Assembly: GCA_018920255.1 (NCBI GenBank)
Contig: JAHLMR010000021.1
Location: 1 to 7,107 of the forward strand
Direction of reading: 5' to 3'
Source of the DNA: Candidatus Aenigmatarchaeota archaeon
GTDB lineage: Archaea > Aenigmatarchaeota > Aenigmatarchaeia > Aenigmatarchaeales > JAHLMR01
Length of the DNA: 7,107 nt
The translations under genes and the position numbers were made by a program. Below are positions 1-5,052 of this stretch, one piece after another (position 1 is the first letter of the stretch; each line of letters starts with the position of its first letter). Under the pieces are notes generated by a model, which was not told the DNA's origin, did not search any database, and saw only the letters and a list, made by a program, of their open reading frames with translations.

Positions 1-2
1 AT

Positions 3-108
3 GGGCGGGTAGCTCAGCCAGGTTGGAGCGCCAGTCTTATAAGACTACGCTTCATATAAGCAGTGTAGAAACTGGTGGTCAGGAGTTCAAATCTCCTCTC
101 GCCCACCA
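3..108 (+). tRNA. tRNA-Ile (anticodon UAU), one intron, CCA encoded
   Basis: Full cloverleaf. Acceptor stem 3-9 pairs with 98-104 (one G-U), D-stem GCTC 12-15 with GAGC 26-29, anticodon stem CCAGT 31-35 with ACTGG 71-75, T-stem AGGAG 81-85 with CTCCT 93-97 around loop TTCAAAT. The discriminator is A105 and CCA is encoded at 106-108. Removing 28 nt from the anticodon loop leaves the 7-nt loop CTTATAA, so the anticodon is UAU (38-40), which reads AUA. The mature length is 78 nt. Most archaea decode AUA with a CAU-anticodon tRNA carrying agmatidine; a genuine UAU is known from a few lineages such as Nanoarchaeum. AUA is a frequent Ile codon here, including in S8e. It ends one base before the next tRNA, so the two are probably co-transcribed; any promoter lies outside the window. 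Confidence 0.88.
43..70 (+). other. tRNA-Ile anticodon-loop intron (28 nt)
   Basis: The boundary is ambiguous by one base (42-69 or 43-70) because A42 and A70 are identical; the mature tRNA is the same either way. I prefer 43-70 because it gives a relaxed bulge-helix-bulge. UUAU 37-40 pairs with GUAG 65-68 (two G-U pairs), the 5' bulge is AAG 41-43, an inner helix ACU 44-46 pairs with AGU 62-64, and GCUU 49-52 pairs with AAGC 58-61 around a 5-nt loop. C36 is left unpaired opposite A69-A70, so the motif is not perfectly canonical. Confidence 0.7.
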
Positions 109-129
109 TGGGCCGTTGGTCTAGCGGTA

Positions 130-143
130 ACAAAAAGCCGTAT
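130..143 (+). other. Putative D-loop intron of tRNA-Val(UAC), 14 nt
   Basis: The segment ACAAAAAGCCGTAT interrupts the D-loop. GCGG 124-127 pairs with CCGU 138-141 (one G-U) to form a 4-bp helix. A 3-nt bulge follows it on each strand (128-130 and 142-144), and cutting each bulge after its second base removes exactly 130-143. The outer helix is the D-stem itself, with U122-A123 unpaired. Excision restores the 9-nt D-loop TAGCGGTAT, matching TAGTGGCAT in the tRNA-Val at 7030. The structure is bulge-helix-loop rather than full bulge-helix-bulge, because the intron is too short for an inner helix. Non-canonical archaeal tRNA introns need a broad-specificity splicing endonuclease. The alternative is an unspliced, oversized D-loop. 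Confidence 0.72.
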
Positions 144-159
144 TGACGCCACCCTTACA

Positions 160-170
160 ATTTTTAAGAA
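160..170 (+). other. Anticodon-loop intron of tRNA-Val(UAC), 11 nt
   Basis: This is a textbook minimal archaeal intron at the canonical 37/38 position. CUUA 154-157 pairs perfectly with UAAG 165-168, flanked by 3-nt bulges CAA 158-160 and AAA 169-171, with the outer helix CCACC/GGUGG and only UUUU 161-164 as the terminal loop. Cutting each bulge after its second base excises 160-170 and leaves a 7-nt loop. Confidence 0.88.
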
Positions 171-225
171 AGGTGGAGGTCGACAGTTCAAATCTGTCAC
201 GGCCCACCATTTCTAAAAAGTTAAA

Positions 226-233
226 TTTATAAA
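226..233 (+). promoter_or_regulatory. TATA box for rps8e
   Basis: TTTATAAA matches the archaeal TATA consensus. There are 23 nt between it and the ATG at 257, so transcription should start at or within a base or two of the start codon, giving a leaderless mRNA. No Shine-Dalgarno sequence is visible. It lies 16 nt after the tRNA-Val gene, so S8e can be transcribed independently of the tRNAs. Confidence 0.7.
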
Positions 234-256
234 CATTAAATTTCATATCAATTTTT

Positions 257-640
257 ATGTTAACTCAATTTAGATCTAAAAGAAAATATACTGGTGGACT
301 TTATCATAAAATAAGAAAAAAGAAGAAAAGAGATATAGGAAGCGATTTTATTCCAGTAAAATTAGGTGAAATAAAAGTTAAAAAACTAAGAACTTATGGT
401 GGAAATAAAAAGATAAGATTACTTCAAACAAACGTTGCAAATATTATAGATAAAACAAATAATAAATGTTTTAAATCAAAAATAATAACTGTTAAAGAAA
501 ATAAAGCAAATATTCATTTTGTTCGTATGAACATAATAACAAAGGGAGCTATTATACAAACAGAAGCTGGTCTTGCAAAAGTTGTTAACAGACCTGGGCA
601 AGAAGGGTTTGTAAACGCTATACTATTAGAAAAGAAATAA
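257..640 (+). CDS. rps8e: 30S ribosomal protein S8e (eS8)
   Basis: This is a protein of the small ribosomal subunit found in archaea and eukaryotes but not bacteria. The 127 residues match the usual archaeal length. Family hallmarks are visible: RKYTGG at 9-14, a very basic segment at about 17-25, KKLRTYGGNKKIRLL at about 42-56, the highly conserved HFVRMNIITKGAII block at about 87-100, and NRPGQEGFVNAIL near 111-123. The start is the ATG placed 23 nt after a TATA box, giving a leaderless message; the next Met is far inside the protein. Isoleucine is often encoded by ATA, consistent with the AUA-reading tRNA-Ile nearby. It converges on the secretion ATPase gene with a single base between the stop codons. 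Identification is firm. Confidence 0.97.
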   Translation: MLTQFRSKRKYTGGLYHKIRKKKKRDIGSDFIPVKLGEIKVKKLRTYGGNKKIRLLQTNVANIIDKTNNKCFKSKIITVKENKANIHFVRMNIITKGAIIQTEAGLAKVVNRPGQEGFVNAILLEKK

Positions 641-641
641 A

Positions 642-2258
642 TTATTTTATTTTCTTTAAAAGATTTTCTTTATTATGATAAAATTCTGATATTATATTTG
701 CAAAATCTTTATAATTTTTTATATTTTTCTTTTTTGCCCAATTTAAAATTTTTGTACGCATATCTAAATCTTTTTGTAAATCTTCTATTGATATTCCCTT
801 TAATTGAGAAATTTTTTGTAAAACCCAAGAATATTCTCTTTTTGAAAAACTATCATTAGAAGCTAACCAAGTAAATAAAACGTTTGTTTTTGCTTTGTTT
901 GAAATTGGATCCACTGCTTCTATTTCAACAACTTCTCTTATTCTTCTTGCAGAAGGACCTATTTCATGTGCATGTGTTAATAATACAATAATATCTAAAG
1001 TTTCTAAAAGAGATGGAGAAATTTCTATTGGTGGAGTTTGTAATCTATATATAACATCTTCAACTCTTCCAGCATGCATAGTTCCCATTGCAGGAATTCC
1101 AGAAGCCATACCCTGAAATAAAACATATGCTTCTTTTCCTCTAACTTCTCCTACAATTACATAATCTGGACTTTGTCTAAAACTTTCTTTAAGTAAATCA
1201 AATAAAGTAACTTCACCATACTCTCCGGCAAAACTTGTTCTTGTAACTGATGCTATCCAATTTTCATGCGGAAGTTGAAGCTCTCTTGTATCTTCTATAC
1301 TTATTATTTTTGACTCTGGTTTTATAAATAAAGAAAGTGCATTTAAAAGAGATGTTTTTCCTGTACCTGTTCCTCCTGCAATTAATATTGATGCACCATT
1401 TTCTATTGCTAACCATAAATATGCAAGAATTTCTGATGATGATGTGCCTAATTCTATTATTTCTGTTGGAGAATATGGTATTTCTCTAAATTTTCTTATT
1501 GTAAAAGATGGTCCTCTTGTTGTTACGTCAGATGCAAGAGTTGCTTGTACTCTGCTTCCATCTGGTAGTGTCCCATCTAATAATGGCTGTGCATAACTTA
1601 TATATCTTCCGCATCTTTCTGCTAATTTCATTATAAATTCTTCTAAATTTTTTTGGCTTTCAAATTTAATATTTGTTTTTAAAGATCCATATTTTCTATG
1701 TGTAACATATATTGGTATATTTGTTCCATCACAAGAAATATCTTCAATATAAATATCCTGAATTAATGGCTCTAATTCGTTTAAACCAACAAAGTTTCTC
1801 CAAATATAATATAAAATTTTACCGATTTGTTCTTTATTTATTTTTATATCAAATTTTTCTATAATTTTTTGTACATTTTCTTCTATATATGGAATTAACT
1901 TTTCTGTATTTCTTATTGCACTTAACTCTATATCAATAGTTTCTAAAAGAATTTCAACAATTCTATTATAAATTTCTTTTTCTTGTTCATTTAATTTTGG
2001 TTCTATTATTTCATAAATATTTTGTTTAATTTTTTTATCATAATAAATATGAACTTTTACAAAAGAGGGTATTATGTTATAAGTAAAATCAATTTCTTTC
2101 CCTTCAGGAAACTCTATTATTTTTCTTTCTTTTTCAATTTTAAAATCAATTTTTTCATGCTTTATTTTTTTAGAAAATGCTAAAACAGGGATTTTAAATT
2201 TAGGAAAAACTTTTACTTCTTTTATCTTTTTTATACTTATTTTTTTTAATTTTTTCAT
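642..2258 (-). CDS. Type II/IV secretion system ATPase (ArlI/TadA/VirB11-like)
   Basis: This is a cytoplasmic hexameric ATPase of the GspE/PilB/VirB11 superfamily that powers assembly of archaeal type IV pili or archaella, or related secretion. The 538-residue protein has a basic N-terminus (1-45), an N-terminal domain with EPLIQD..IEDISCDG (162-177) and TLPDGSRVQAT (230-240), then the RecA-like domain: Walker A GGTGTGKT (295-302), Asp box IEDTRE (321-326), Walker B region DYVIVGEVRG (365-374) and His box GTMHA (392-396). All catalytic motifs are intact and the length suits archaeal members. It is probably the last gene of an operon with the upstream DUF72 and membrane KaiC-like genes; the gap to DUF72 is 22 nt. 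No ArlJ/TadC-type platform protein, prepilin or peptidase is in the window, so the exact system (archaellum, adhesive pilus or other) cannot be assigned. The only visible ATG start lacks a Shine-Dalgarno sequence. Confidence 0.93.
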   Translation of the reverse strand: MKKLKKISIKKIKEVKVFPKFKIPVLAFSKKIKHEKIDFKIEKERKIIEFPEGKEIDFTYNIIPSFVKVHIYYDKKIKQNIYEIIEPKLNEQEKEIYNRIVEILLETIDIELSAIRNTEKLIPYIEENVQKIIEKFDIKINKEQIGKILYYIWRNFVGLNELEPLIQDIYIEDISCDGTNIPIYVTHRKYGSLKTNIKFESQKNLEEFIMKLAERCGRYISYAQPLLDGTLPDGSRVQATLASDVTTRGPSFTIRKFREIPYSPTEIIELGTSSSEILAYLWLAIENGASILIAGGTGTGKTSLLNALSLFIKPESKIISIEDTRELQLPHENWIASVTRTSFAGEYGEVTLFDLLKESFRQSPDYVIVGEVRGKEAYVLFQGMASGIPAMGTMHAGRVEDVIYRLQTPPIEISPSLLETLDIIVLLTHAHEIGPSARRIREVVEIEAVDPISNKAKTNVLFTWLASNDSFSKREYSWVLQKISQLKGISIEDLQKDLDMRTKILNWAKKKNIKNYKDFANIISEFYHNKENLLKKIK

Positions 2259-2280
2259 ACAAATAAATTTAAAATATTCT

Positions 2281-2288
2281 TTAATAAA
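2281..2288 (-). promoter_or_regulatory. Weak TATA-like site before the secretion ATPase gene
   Basis: On the minus strand this reads TTTATTAA and is centred about 26 nt from the ATG at 2258, the spacing seen for the other leaderless genes in this window. It overlaps the end of the DUF72 gene and departs from the TATA consensus, so it may be a chance match in AT-rich DNA. If real, it would let the ATPase be transcribed apart from the operon. Confidence 0.3.
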
Positions 2289-2979
2289 ACTTTCTATTTA
2301 AGTATTTTTTCATTAATCTTGCATTTTCTAACATATCATGATCATTATTAAAAAATATATAAGCCCTTTTTGGTTTTATTGCTTTTATTTTTCTTGAAAT
2401 TTCTTTAAGTTCTTCCTTTGTATAACAATAACTATACCAACTTTCTTTTCCGTGCAATCTTAAATAAACAGAATCAGAAGTTTTTATTATTTCATCTGGA
2501 AGTTTTGGTGCACTAACACTTACAAAACATATATTATTTGTTTTTGCCCAATCATAAACATCTTTATTCCACCATTCAGTATTTCTTGCCTCTAAAGCAA
2601 TTTTTTGTTCTAATTTTATTTTATTTAAAAATTTTGAAATTTTATTTTTTTGTTTTTCTGAAAAAGAAGGTGGTAATTGAAATAAATAAAAATCAATATG
2701 ATTTTCTAATGGTTCAAAAATTTTTTGAAACTTATTCCAAACATTTATTGCCTTTTCATTAAATTTATAAACATGAGTAATAAATCTATTTACTTTTATA
2801 CACCAATGTAATATTTTTCCAATTTTACTCCAACTTTTTATTTGATTTGGAAAGGGAAATCTATAAAAGCTAGCATTTAACTCTATTGCATTTAATTTAG
2901 AATTATTAACATACCAAGAAAGATTTCCACCCAAATTCCAGCTATATGCCCAACCTGAAGTACCTATAAATATTTTCAT
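2281..2979 (-). CDS. DUF72 domain protein (YecE-like)
   Basis: A 232-residue cytoplasmic protein of the DUF72 family, predicted to be a TIM barrel; its biochemical role is not established. Family motifs run in order: GTSGW (6-10), ELNASFYRFP (33-42), ITHVYK (67-72), FQLPPSF (100-106), LEARNTEWW (129-137), YLRLHG (172-177), AYIFFNND (206-213) and a C-terminal NARLMKKYL (219-227). The protein is complete and of normal or slightly short length. Its ATG lies only 2 nt after the stop codon of the membrane KaiC-like gene and its own stop is 22 nt before the secretion ATPase, so it is probably co-transcribed with both. There is no strong Shine-Dalgarno sequence; translation may depend on coupling to the gene before it. 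DUF72 genes are widespread and occur in many contexts, so this neighbourhood alone does not assign a function. Confidence 0.93.
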   Translation of the reverse strand: MKIFIGTSGWAYSWNLGGNLSWYVNNSKLNAIELNASFYRFPFPNQIKSWSKIGKILHWCIKVNRFITHVYKFNEKAINVWNKFQKIFEPLENHIDFYLFQLPPSFSEKQKNKISKFLNKIKLEQKIALEARNTEWWNKDVYDWAKTNNICFVSVSAPKLPDEIIKTSDSVYLRLHGKESWYSYCYTKEELKEISRKIKAIKPKRAYIFFNNDHDMLENARLMKKYLNRKFY

Positions 2980-2981
2980 AA

Positions 2982-4127
2982 TTATATCTCTATTTCTTCT
3001 TCATATTTTCTAATAAGTAAAATTTTTTGATTTTTTATTTTATATTCCCAAAAATCTTGAATAGAATGTGTGCCTTTCATTTTTGCAATTCTAATATATC
3101 TTTTTGAACCTTCTCCTTTAAATTCAATTATTCCATCTACCATGTAACTTATTGTTGCTAATGTTTTTTGCTCTAATGTTCCTTCTTCAACTATTAATAT
3201 TGATGTTATTTCATAATCTTTTAATTTAGATATTGTATTTTGTATAAATTTTATTAAAATGTCTGGTTCTGATATTAATGATAAGCTTGAAATTGTATCT
3301 ATAACACATCTTTTTTCTTTGTTTGATTTTAATTTTTCTAAAACATCAGTAATTAAAATAGAAAGTTTATCTAAATCTAATTGTCCTTCAATAGCAAATT
3401 CTTCATCTGATTTTCTATTATGTCTTGAAGAATAAGCATCTATAATTATTAAATTTTTCGTTGATATTTTATTTTTCTTAAAATATTCTCTAATCTCTTT
3501 TGGGTTTTCATCAATTGCAATATATAAGCATTTTTGATCACGCAAAAGTCCATCTTCTATGAACTGTTTTGCTAAAGTTGATTTTCCAAAACCAGATTGA
3601 CCTTTTAAAAGTACTATAGATTTTGGTGGTATTCCTCCTCCCATTAATTCATCTAATTTTCCTATTCCAGTTTTTATTCTTTCTGTTGCCCATTCTTTAT
3701 TTAAATTTAACATATTTTTATCTAGCATTATTGCAAGACCAATTAAAATTAATAAATAAAATATTTTATAATTTTCTTGTAAGTTTAAAAGAAAACCAGA
3801 AAATACTATACCAAATAAAATAATTAAAACTGAAATTGATAGCCAAGACGTTGGTATTTTTTTATCTTTAAAATATTCTTTAAAATGTAAAAATAATAAA
3901 ATTCCTGAGATTATAAATAATATAGAAATTAATAAAACATCTAAAGTTAAAATATAAAATATATTAATAATTTGAAGTAAAATAAAAATTGATGAAGTTA
4001 AAATTAAGAAATCCCAGACAAAAATTCTTTTTTTGTAAAACTTTTTTGTAAAAATAAATGTCATAAAAATTAGAAATATAAATGAAAAAATCATCAAAAT
4101 TCTAAAAATTAAAAATGCGTATTCCAT
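2982..4127 (-). CDS. Membrane-anchored KaiC-like RecA-superfamily ATPase
   Basis: A 381-residue two-part protein. Residues 1-140 hold about five hydrophobic helices (roughly 4-26, 36-58, 60-81, 95-116, 121-137). A KaiC-like domain follows, opening with ERIKTGIGKLDELMGGG (149-165), then Walker A GQSGFGKST (176-184), acidic pair D206-E207 at the catalytic glutamate position, Walker B with D277 in RCVIDTISSL (273-282), and the late motif IAKMKGTH (347-354) that matches KMRGSEH in the other KaiC-like protein here. ATP binding and hydrolysis look possible. The fusion should tether an ATPase to the cytoplasmic face of the membrane. It is the first gene of the probable operon with DUF72 and the secretion ATPase. 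The start is supported by AGGGTG at 4135-4140, 7 nt before the ATG. KaiC-like proteins include the archaellum protein ArlH, but membership in that subfamily cannot be shown here. Confidence 0.88.
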   Translation of the reverse strand: MEYAFLIFRILMIFSFIFLIFMTFIFTKKFYKKRIFVWDFLILTSSIFILLQIINIFYILTLDVLLISILFIISGILLFLHFKEYFKDKKIPTSWLSISVLIILFGIVFSGFLLNLQENYKIFYLLILIGLAIMLDKNMLNLNKEWATERIKTGIGKLDELMGGGIPPKSIVLLKGQSGFGKSTLAKQFIEDGLLRDQKCLYIAIDENPKEIREYFKKNKISTKNLIIIDAYSSRHNRKSDEEFAIEGQLDLDKLSILITDVLEKLKSNKEKRCVIDTISSLSLISEPDILIKFIQNTISKLKDYEITSILIVEEGTLEQKTLATISYMVDGIIEFKGEGSKRYIRIAKMKGTHSIQDFWEYKIKNQKILLIRKYEEEIEI

Positions 4128-4134
4128 TAATAAA

Positions 4135-4140
4135 CACCCT
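4135..4140 (-). promoter_or_regulatory. Shine-Dalgarno site for the membrane KaiC-like gene
   Basis: AGGGTG on the minus strand, separated by 7 nt from the ATG at 4127, complements the archaeal 16S rRNA 3' end. With the TATA box at 4166-4174, the predicted leader is about 15-17 nt. This is the only gene in the window with a clear leader and Shine-Dalgarno site; the others with a TATA box look leaderless. Confidence 0.65.
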
Positions 4141-4165
4141 TTTATTAAAAATAAGATATTTACTA

Positions 4166-4174
4166 TATATAAAA
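4166..4174 (-). promoter_or_regulatory. TATA box for the membrane KaiC-like operon
   Basis: TTTTATATA on the minus strand. A start site about 24-26 nt downstream falls near 4142-4144, just before the Shine-Dalgarno site. The sequence immediately upstream (4177-4196) is repeated at a second promoter in the window. Confidence 0.65.
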
Positions 4175-4196
4175 TTAATGAATTTTTAAAATGTTA
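4166..4196 (-). repeat. Shared promoter element, copy 1 (31 bp)
   Basis: Read on the minus strand this begins TAACATTTTAAAAAT and ends in the TATA box of the membrane KaiC-like gene. It aligns without gaps to 5018-4988 at 26 of 31 positions; the first 20 bases differ at one. The core TTTTAAAA is palindromic. Its position just upstream of TATA is where transcription-factor-B contacts and regulator sites lie in archaea, so a shared operator is likely. Confidence 0.6.
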
Positions 4197-4203
4197 GCTA
4201 ATA

Positions 4204-4839
4204 TTAGCTTTTTTTAGATGTGAATTTACAATCCGATGGACAAGTATCGCAACTTTCTTCATTATCACAAATATTATTCATATTACATATAGAAAATTTA
4301 GACACATCATAAGATAATACTAATTTTTGATTTTTATCATAAATATCTATTTTCATTGCATTGGTGAAATATGGGATCCACATAATAACTGTGGTACTTG
4401 TTGGTAGAGTTTGATTTGGATAATAAATTCTATTGCCGTTTTCATCAAACCAACGAGGGTCTAAAGCATATAAGGGAATTACTGTAATAGAAAAGTTTTC
4501 TTTATATAATTCTCTATTTTTAAAATCAATAAGTTTTAAAATAAATGCATCTGTTGGTTGAACTAATGTTGGATGATGTATCATATTTATTAATCTTACA
4601 TTTTTAATACCCAATTCATTCTTAAGATTGTATGTAAAAGTTATTTCATAAGAAATATTATAAATTCTATATGATTCAATTTTATCTTCTTTTTCACACA
4701 TAGAAACGTTTTCTAATTTAGTAATATTTTGTATAGGAGTGTTTAAAAAAAGAATAATTGTTGCTGAAAAAATTAAAAATATTATTGTTGGCAAAATTAT
4801 TTTTTTAAATTTTTTATTTAATTTTTTATTTCTTTTCAT
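4204..4839 (-). CDS. Membrane-anchored extracellular protein with C-terminal Cys-rich motif
   Basis: Function unknown. The 211-residue protein has a lysine-rich N-terminus (2-13), then one hydrophobic segment (about 14-32) that is a signal anchor or uncleaved signal peptide, so about 180 residues should face outside. That part carries five N-glycosylation sequons (N38, N44, N61, N115, N142). The C-terminus holds five cysteines spaced C-x5-C-x5-C-x2-C-x3-C (C185, C191, C197, C200, C204), with Asn, Glu and Asp between them and the ending TCPSDC. This resembles the short Cys/Asp motif, often written CGNGxCExxExCxxCPxDC, found in surface proteins of DPANN and other archaea; it may bind metal or form disulfides. 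C48 is the only other cysteine. The start ATG overlaps the stop of the 42-residue ORF (ATGA), suggesting translational coupling. No enzymatic motif is visible. Confidence 0.8.
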   Translation of the reverse strand: MKRNKKLNKKFKKIILPTIIFLIFSATIILFLNTPIQNITKLENVSMCEKEDKIESYRIYNISYEITFTYNLKNELGIKNVRLINMIHHPTLVQPTDAFILKLIDFKNRELYKENFSITVIPLYALDPRWFDENGNRIYYPNQTLPTSTTVIMWIPYFTNAMKIDIYDKNQKLVLSYDVSKFSICNMNNICDNEESCDTCPSDCKFTSKKS

Positions 4840-4964
4840 TTAAGATTACCATGAGTATTGTTTGATATTAAATCTTTAGAAATTATTTCTGTTGCATAAA
4901 CATTAAAAGAACATATTAAAGAAGTTATTAATAAAAATATTGTTAAAAATATTTTGCTTGTCAT
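4836..4964 (-). CDS. Small secreted or membrane peptide (42 aa), hypothetical
   Basis: A short ORF starting at ATG 4964-4962 and ending at TGA 4838-4836. It encodes 42 residues beginning MTSKIFLTIFLLITSLIC, a Lys plus a long hydrophobic stretch, then FNVYA followed by TE, which resembles a signal peptidase I site after A24. The predicted mature part is only about 18 residues, mostly polar, with one sequon (N36). Three things support it as a gene: a TATA box (4988-4995) with 23 nt to the ATG, as at the leaderless S8e gene; the ATGA overlap with the downstream membrane-anchored gene; and its filling of an otherwise empty gap. It could be a signalling or pilin-like peptide, a leader ORF for coupling, or the remnant of a longer gene. 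No homologue is recognised. Confidence 0.6.
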   Translation of the reverse strand: MTSKIFLTIFLLITSLICSFNVYATEIISKDLISNNTHGNLK

Positions 4965-4987
4965 TAATTTTAATTATCTTTTTAAAA

Positions 4988-4995
4988 TATTTAAA
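4988..4995 (-). promoter_or_regulatory. TATA box for the 42-aa peptide and surface protein unit
   Basis: TTTAAATA on the minus strand, with 23 nt between it and the ATG at 4964, predicting a leaderless mRNA. It forms the end of copy 2 of the shared 31-bp element and faces away from the promoter of the KaiC-like gene at 5053. Confidence 0.6.
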
Positions 4996-5018
4996 GATAA
5001 TGGATTTTTAAAATGTTA
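4988..5018 (-). repeat. Shared promoter element, copy 2 (31 bp)
   Basis: This is the gapless match (26 of 31) to 4196-4166. In addition to sitting just upstream of the minus-strand TATA box, its other end stops 2 nt before the plus-strand TATA box at 5021-5028. One bound factor could therefore act on both divergent genes. Confidence 0.6.
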
Positions 5019-5020
5019 TA

Positions 5021-5028
5021 TTTAAATA
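5021..5028 (+). promoter_or_regulatory. TATA box for the soluble KaiC-like gene
   Basis: TTTAAATA, with 24 nt to the GTG at 5053 and 33 nt to the ATG at 5062. Transcription should begin near 5052, which makes GTG a leaderless start or gives the ATG a leader of about 9 nt. Confidence 0.55.
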
Positions 5029-5052
5029 TTCAATAATTAAAATATAAATATT

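Larger units (their letters stand above)
110..209 (+). tRNA. tRNA-Val (anticodon UAC), two introns, CCA encoded
   Basis: Acceptor GGGCCGT 110-116 pairs perfectly with ACGGCCC 199-205, D-stem GTC 119-121 with GAC 145-147, anticodon stem CCACC 149-153 with GGTGG 172-176, and T-stem GACAG 182-186 with CTGTC 194-198. The discriminator is A206 and CCA is 207-209. The anticodon loop is 18 nt and the D-loop 23 nt, both too long. Removing an 11-nt intron from the former gives CTTACAA (anticodon UAC, 156-158), and removing 14 nt from the latter gives TAGCGGTAT. The resulting 75-nt tRNA has exactly the length and closely the sequence of the intron-less tRNA-Val at the other end of the window, which supports both excisions. 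Only T109 separates it from the upstream tRNA-Ile. Confidence 0.9.

Noticed and set aside
895-1116. Plus-strand open frame of 73 codons.
   Set aside because: It lies wholly inside the secretion ATPase RecA domain on the other strand, whose motifs are unmistakable. The same applies to plus-strand frames at 2538-2762, 3623-3823, 6026-6313 and 6767-6979, which are Leu/Phe-rich shadows of lysine-rich and isoleucine-rich genes.
4196-4209. Perfect palindrome AGCTAATATTAGCT followed by a T-run on the plus strand, like an intrinsic terminator.
   Set aside because: No plus-strand gene ends here; on the minus strand it overlaps the surface-protein stop codon without a following long T-run. Archaeal termination relies on T-tracts rather than hairpins, so it is probably incidental.
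4204-4964. The 42-aa ORF and 211-aa gene as one gene split by a frameshift.
   Set aside because: Each part has its own hydrophobic N-terminal segment, and the 211-aa gene has a clean basic N-terminus before its membrane segment. The ATGA overlap is a common coupling arrangement.
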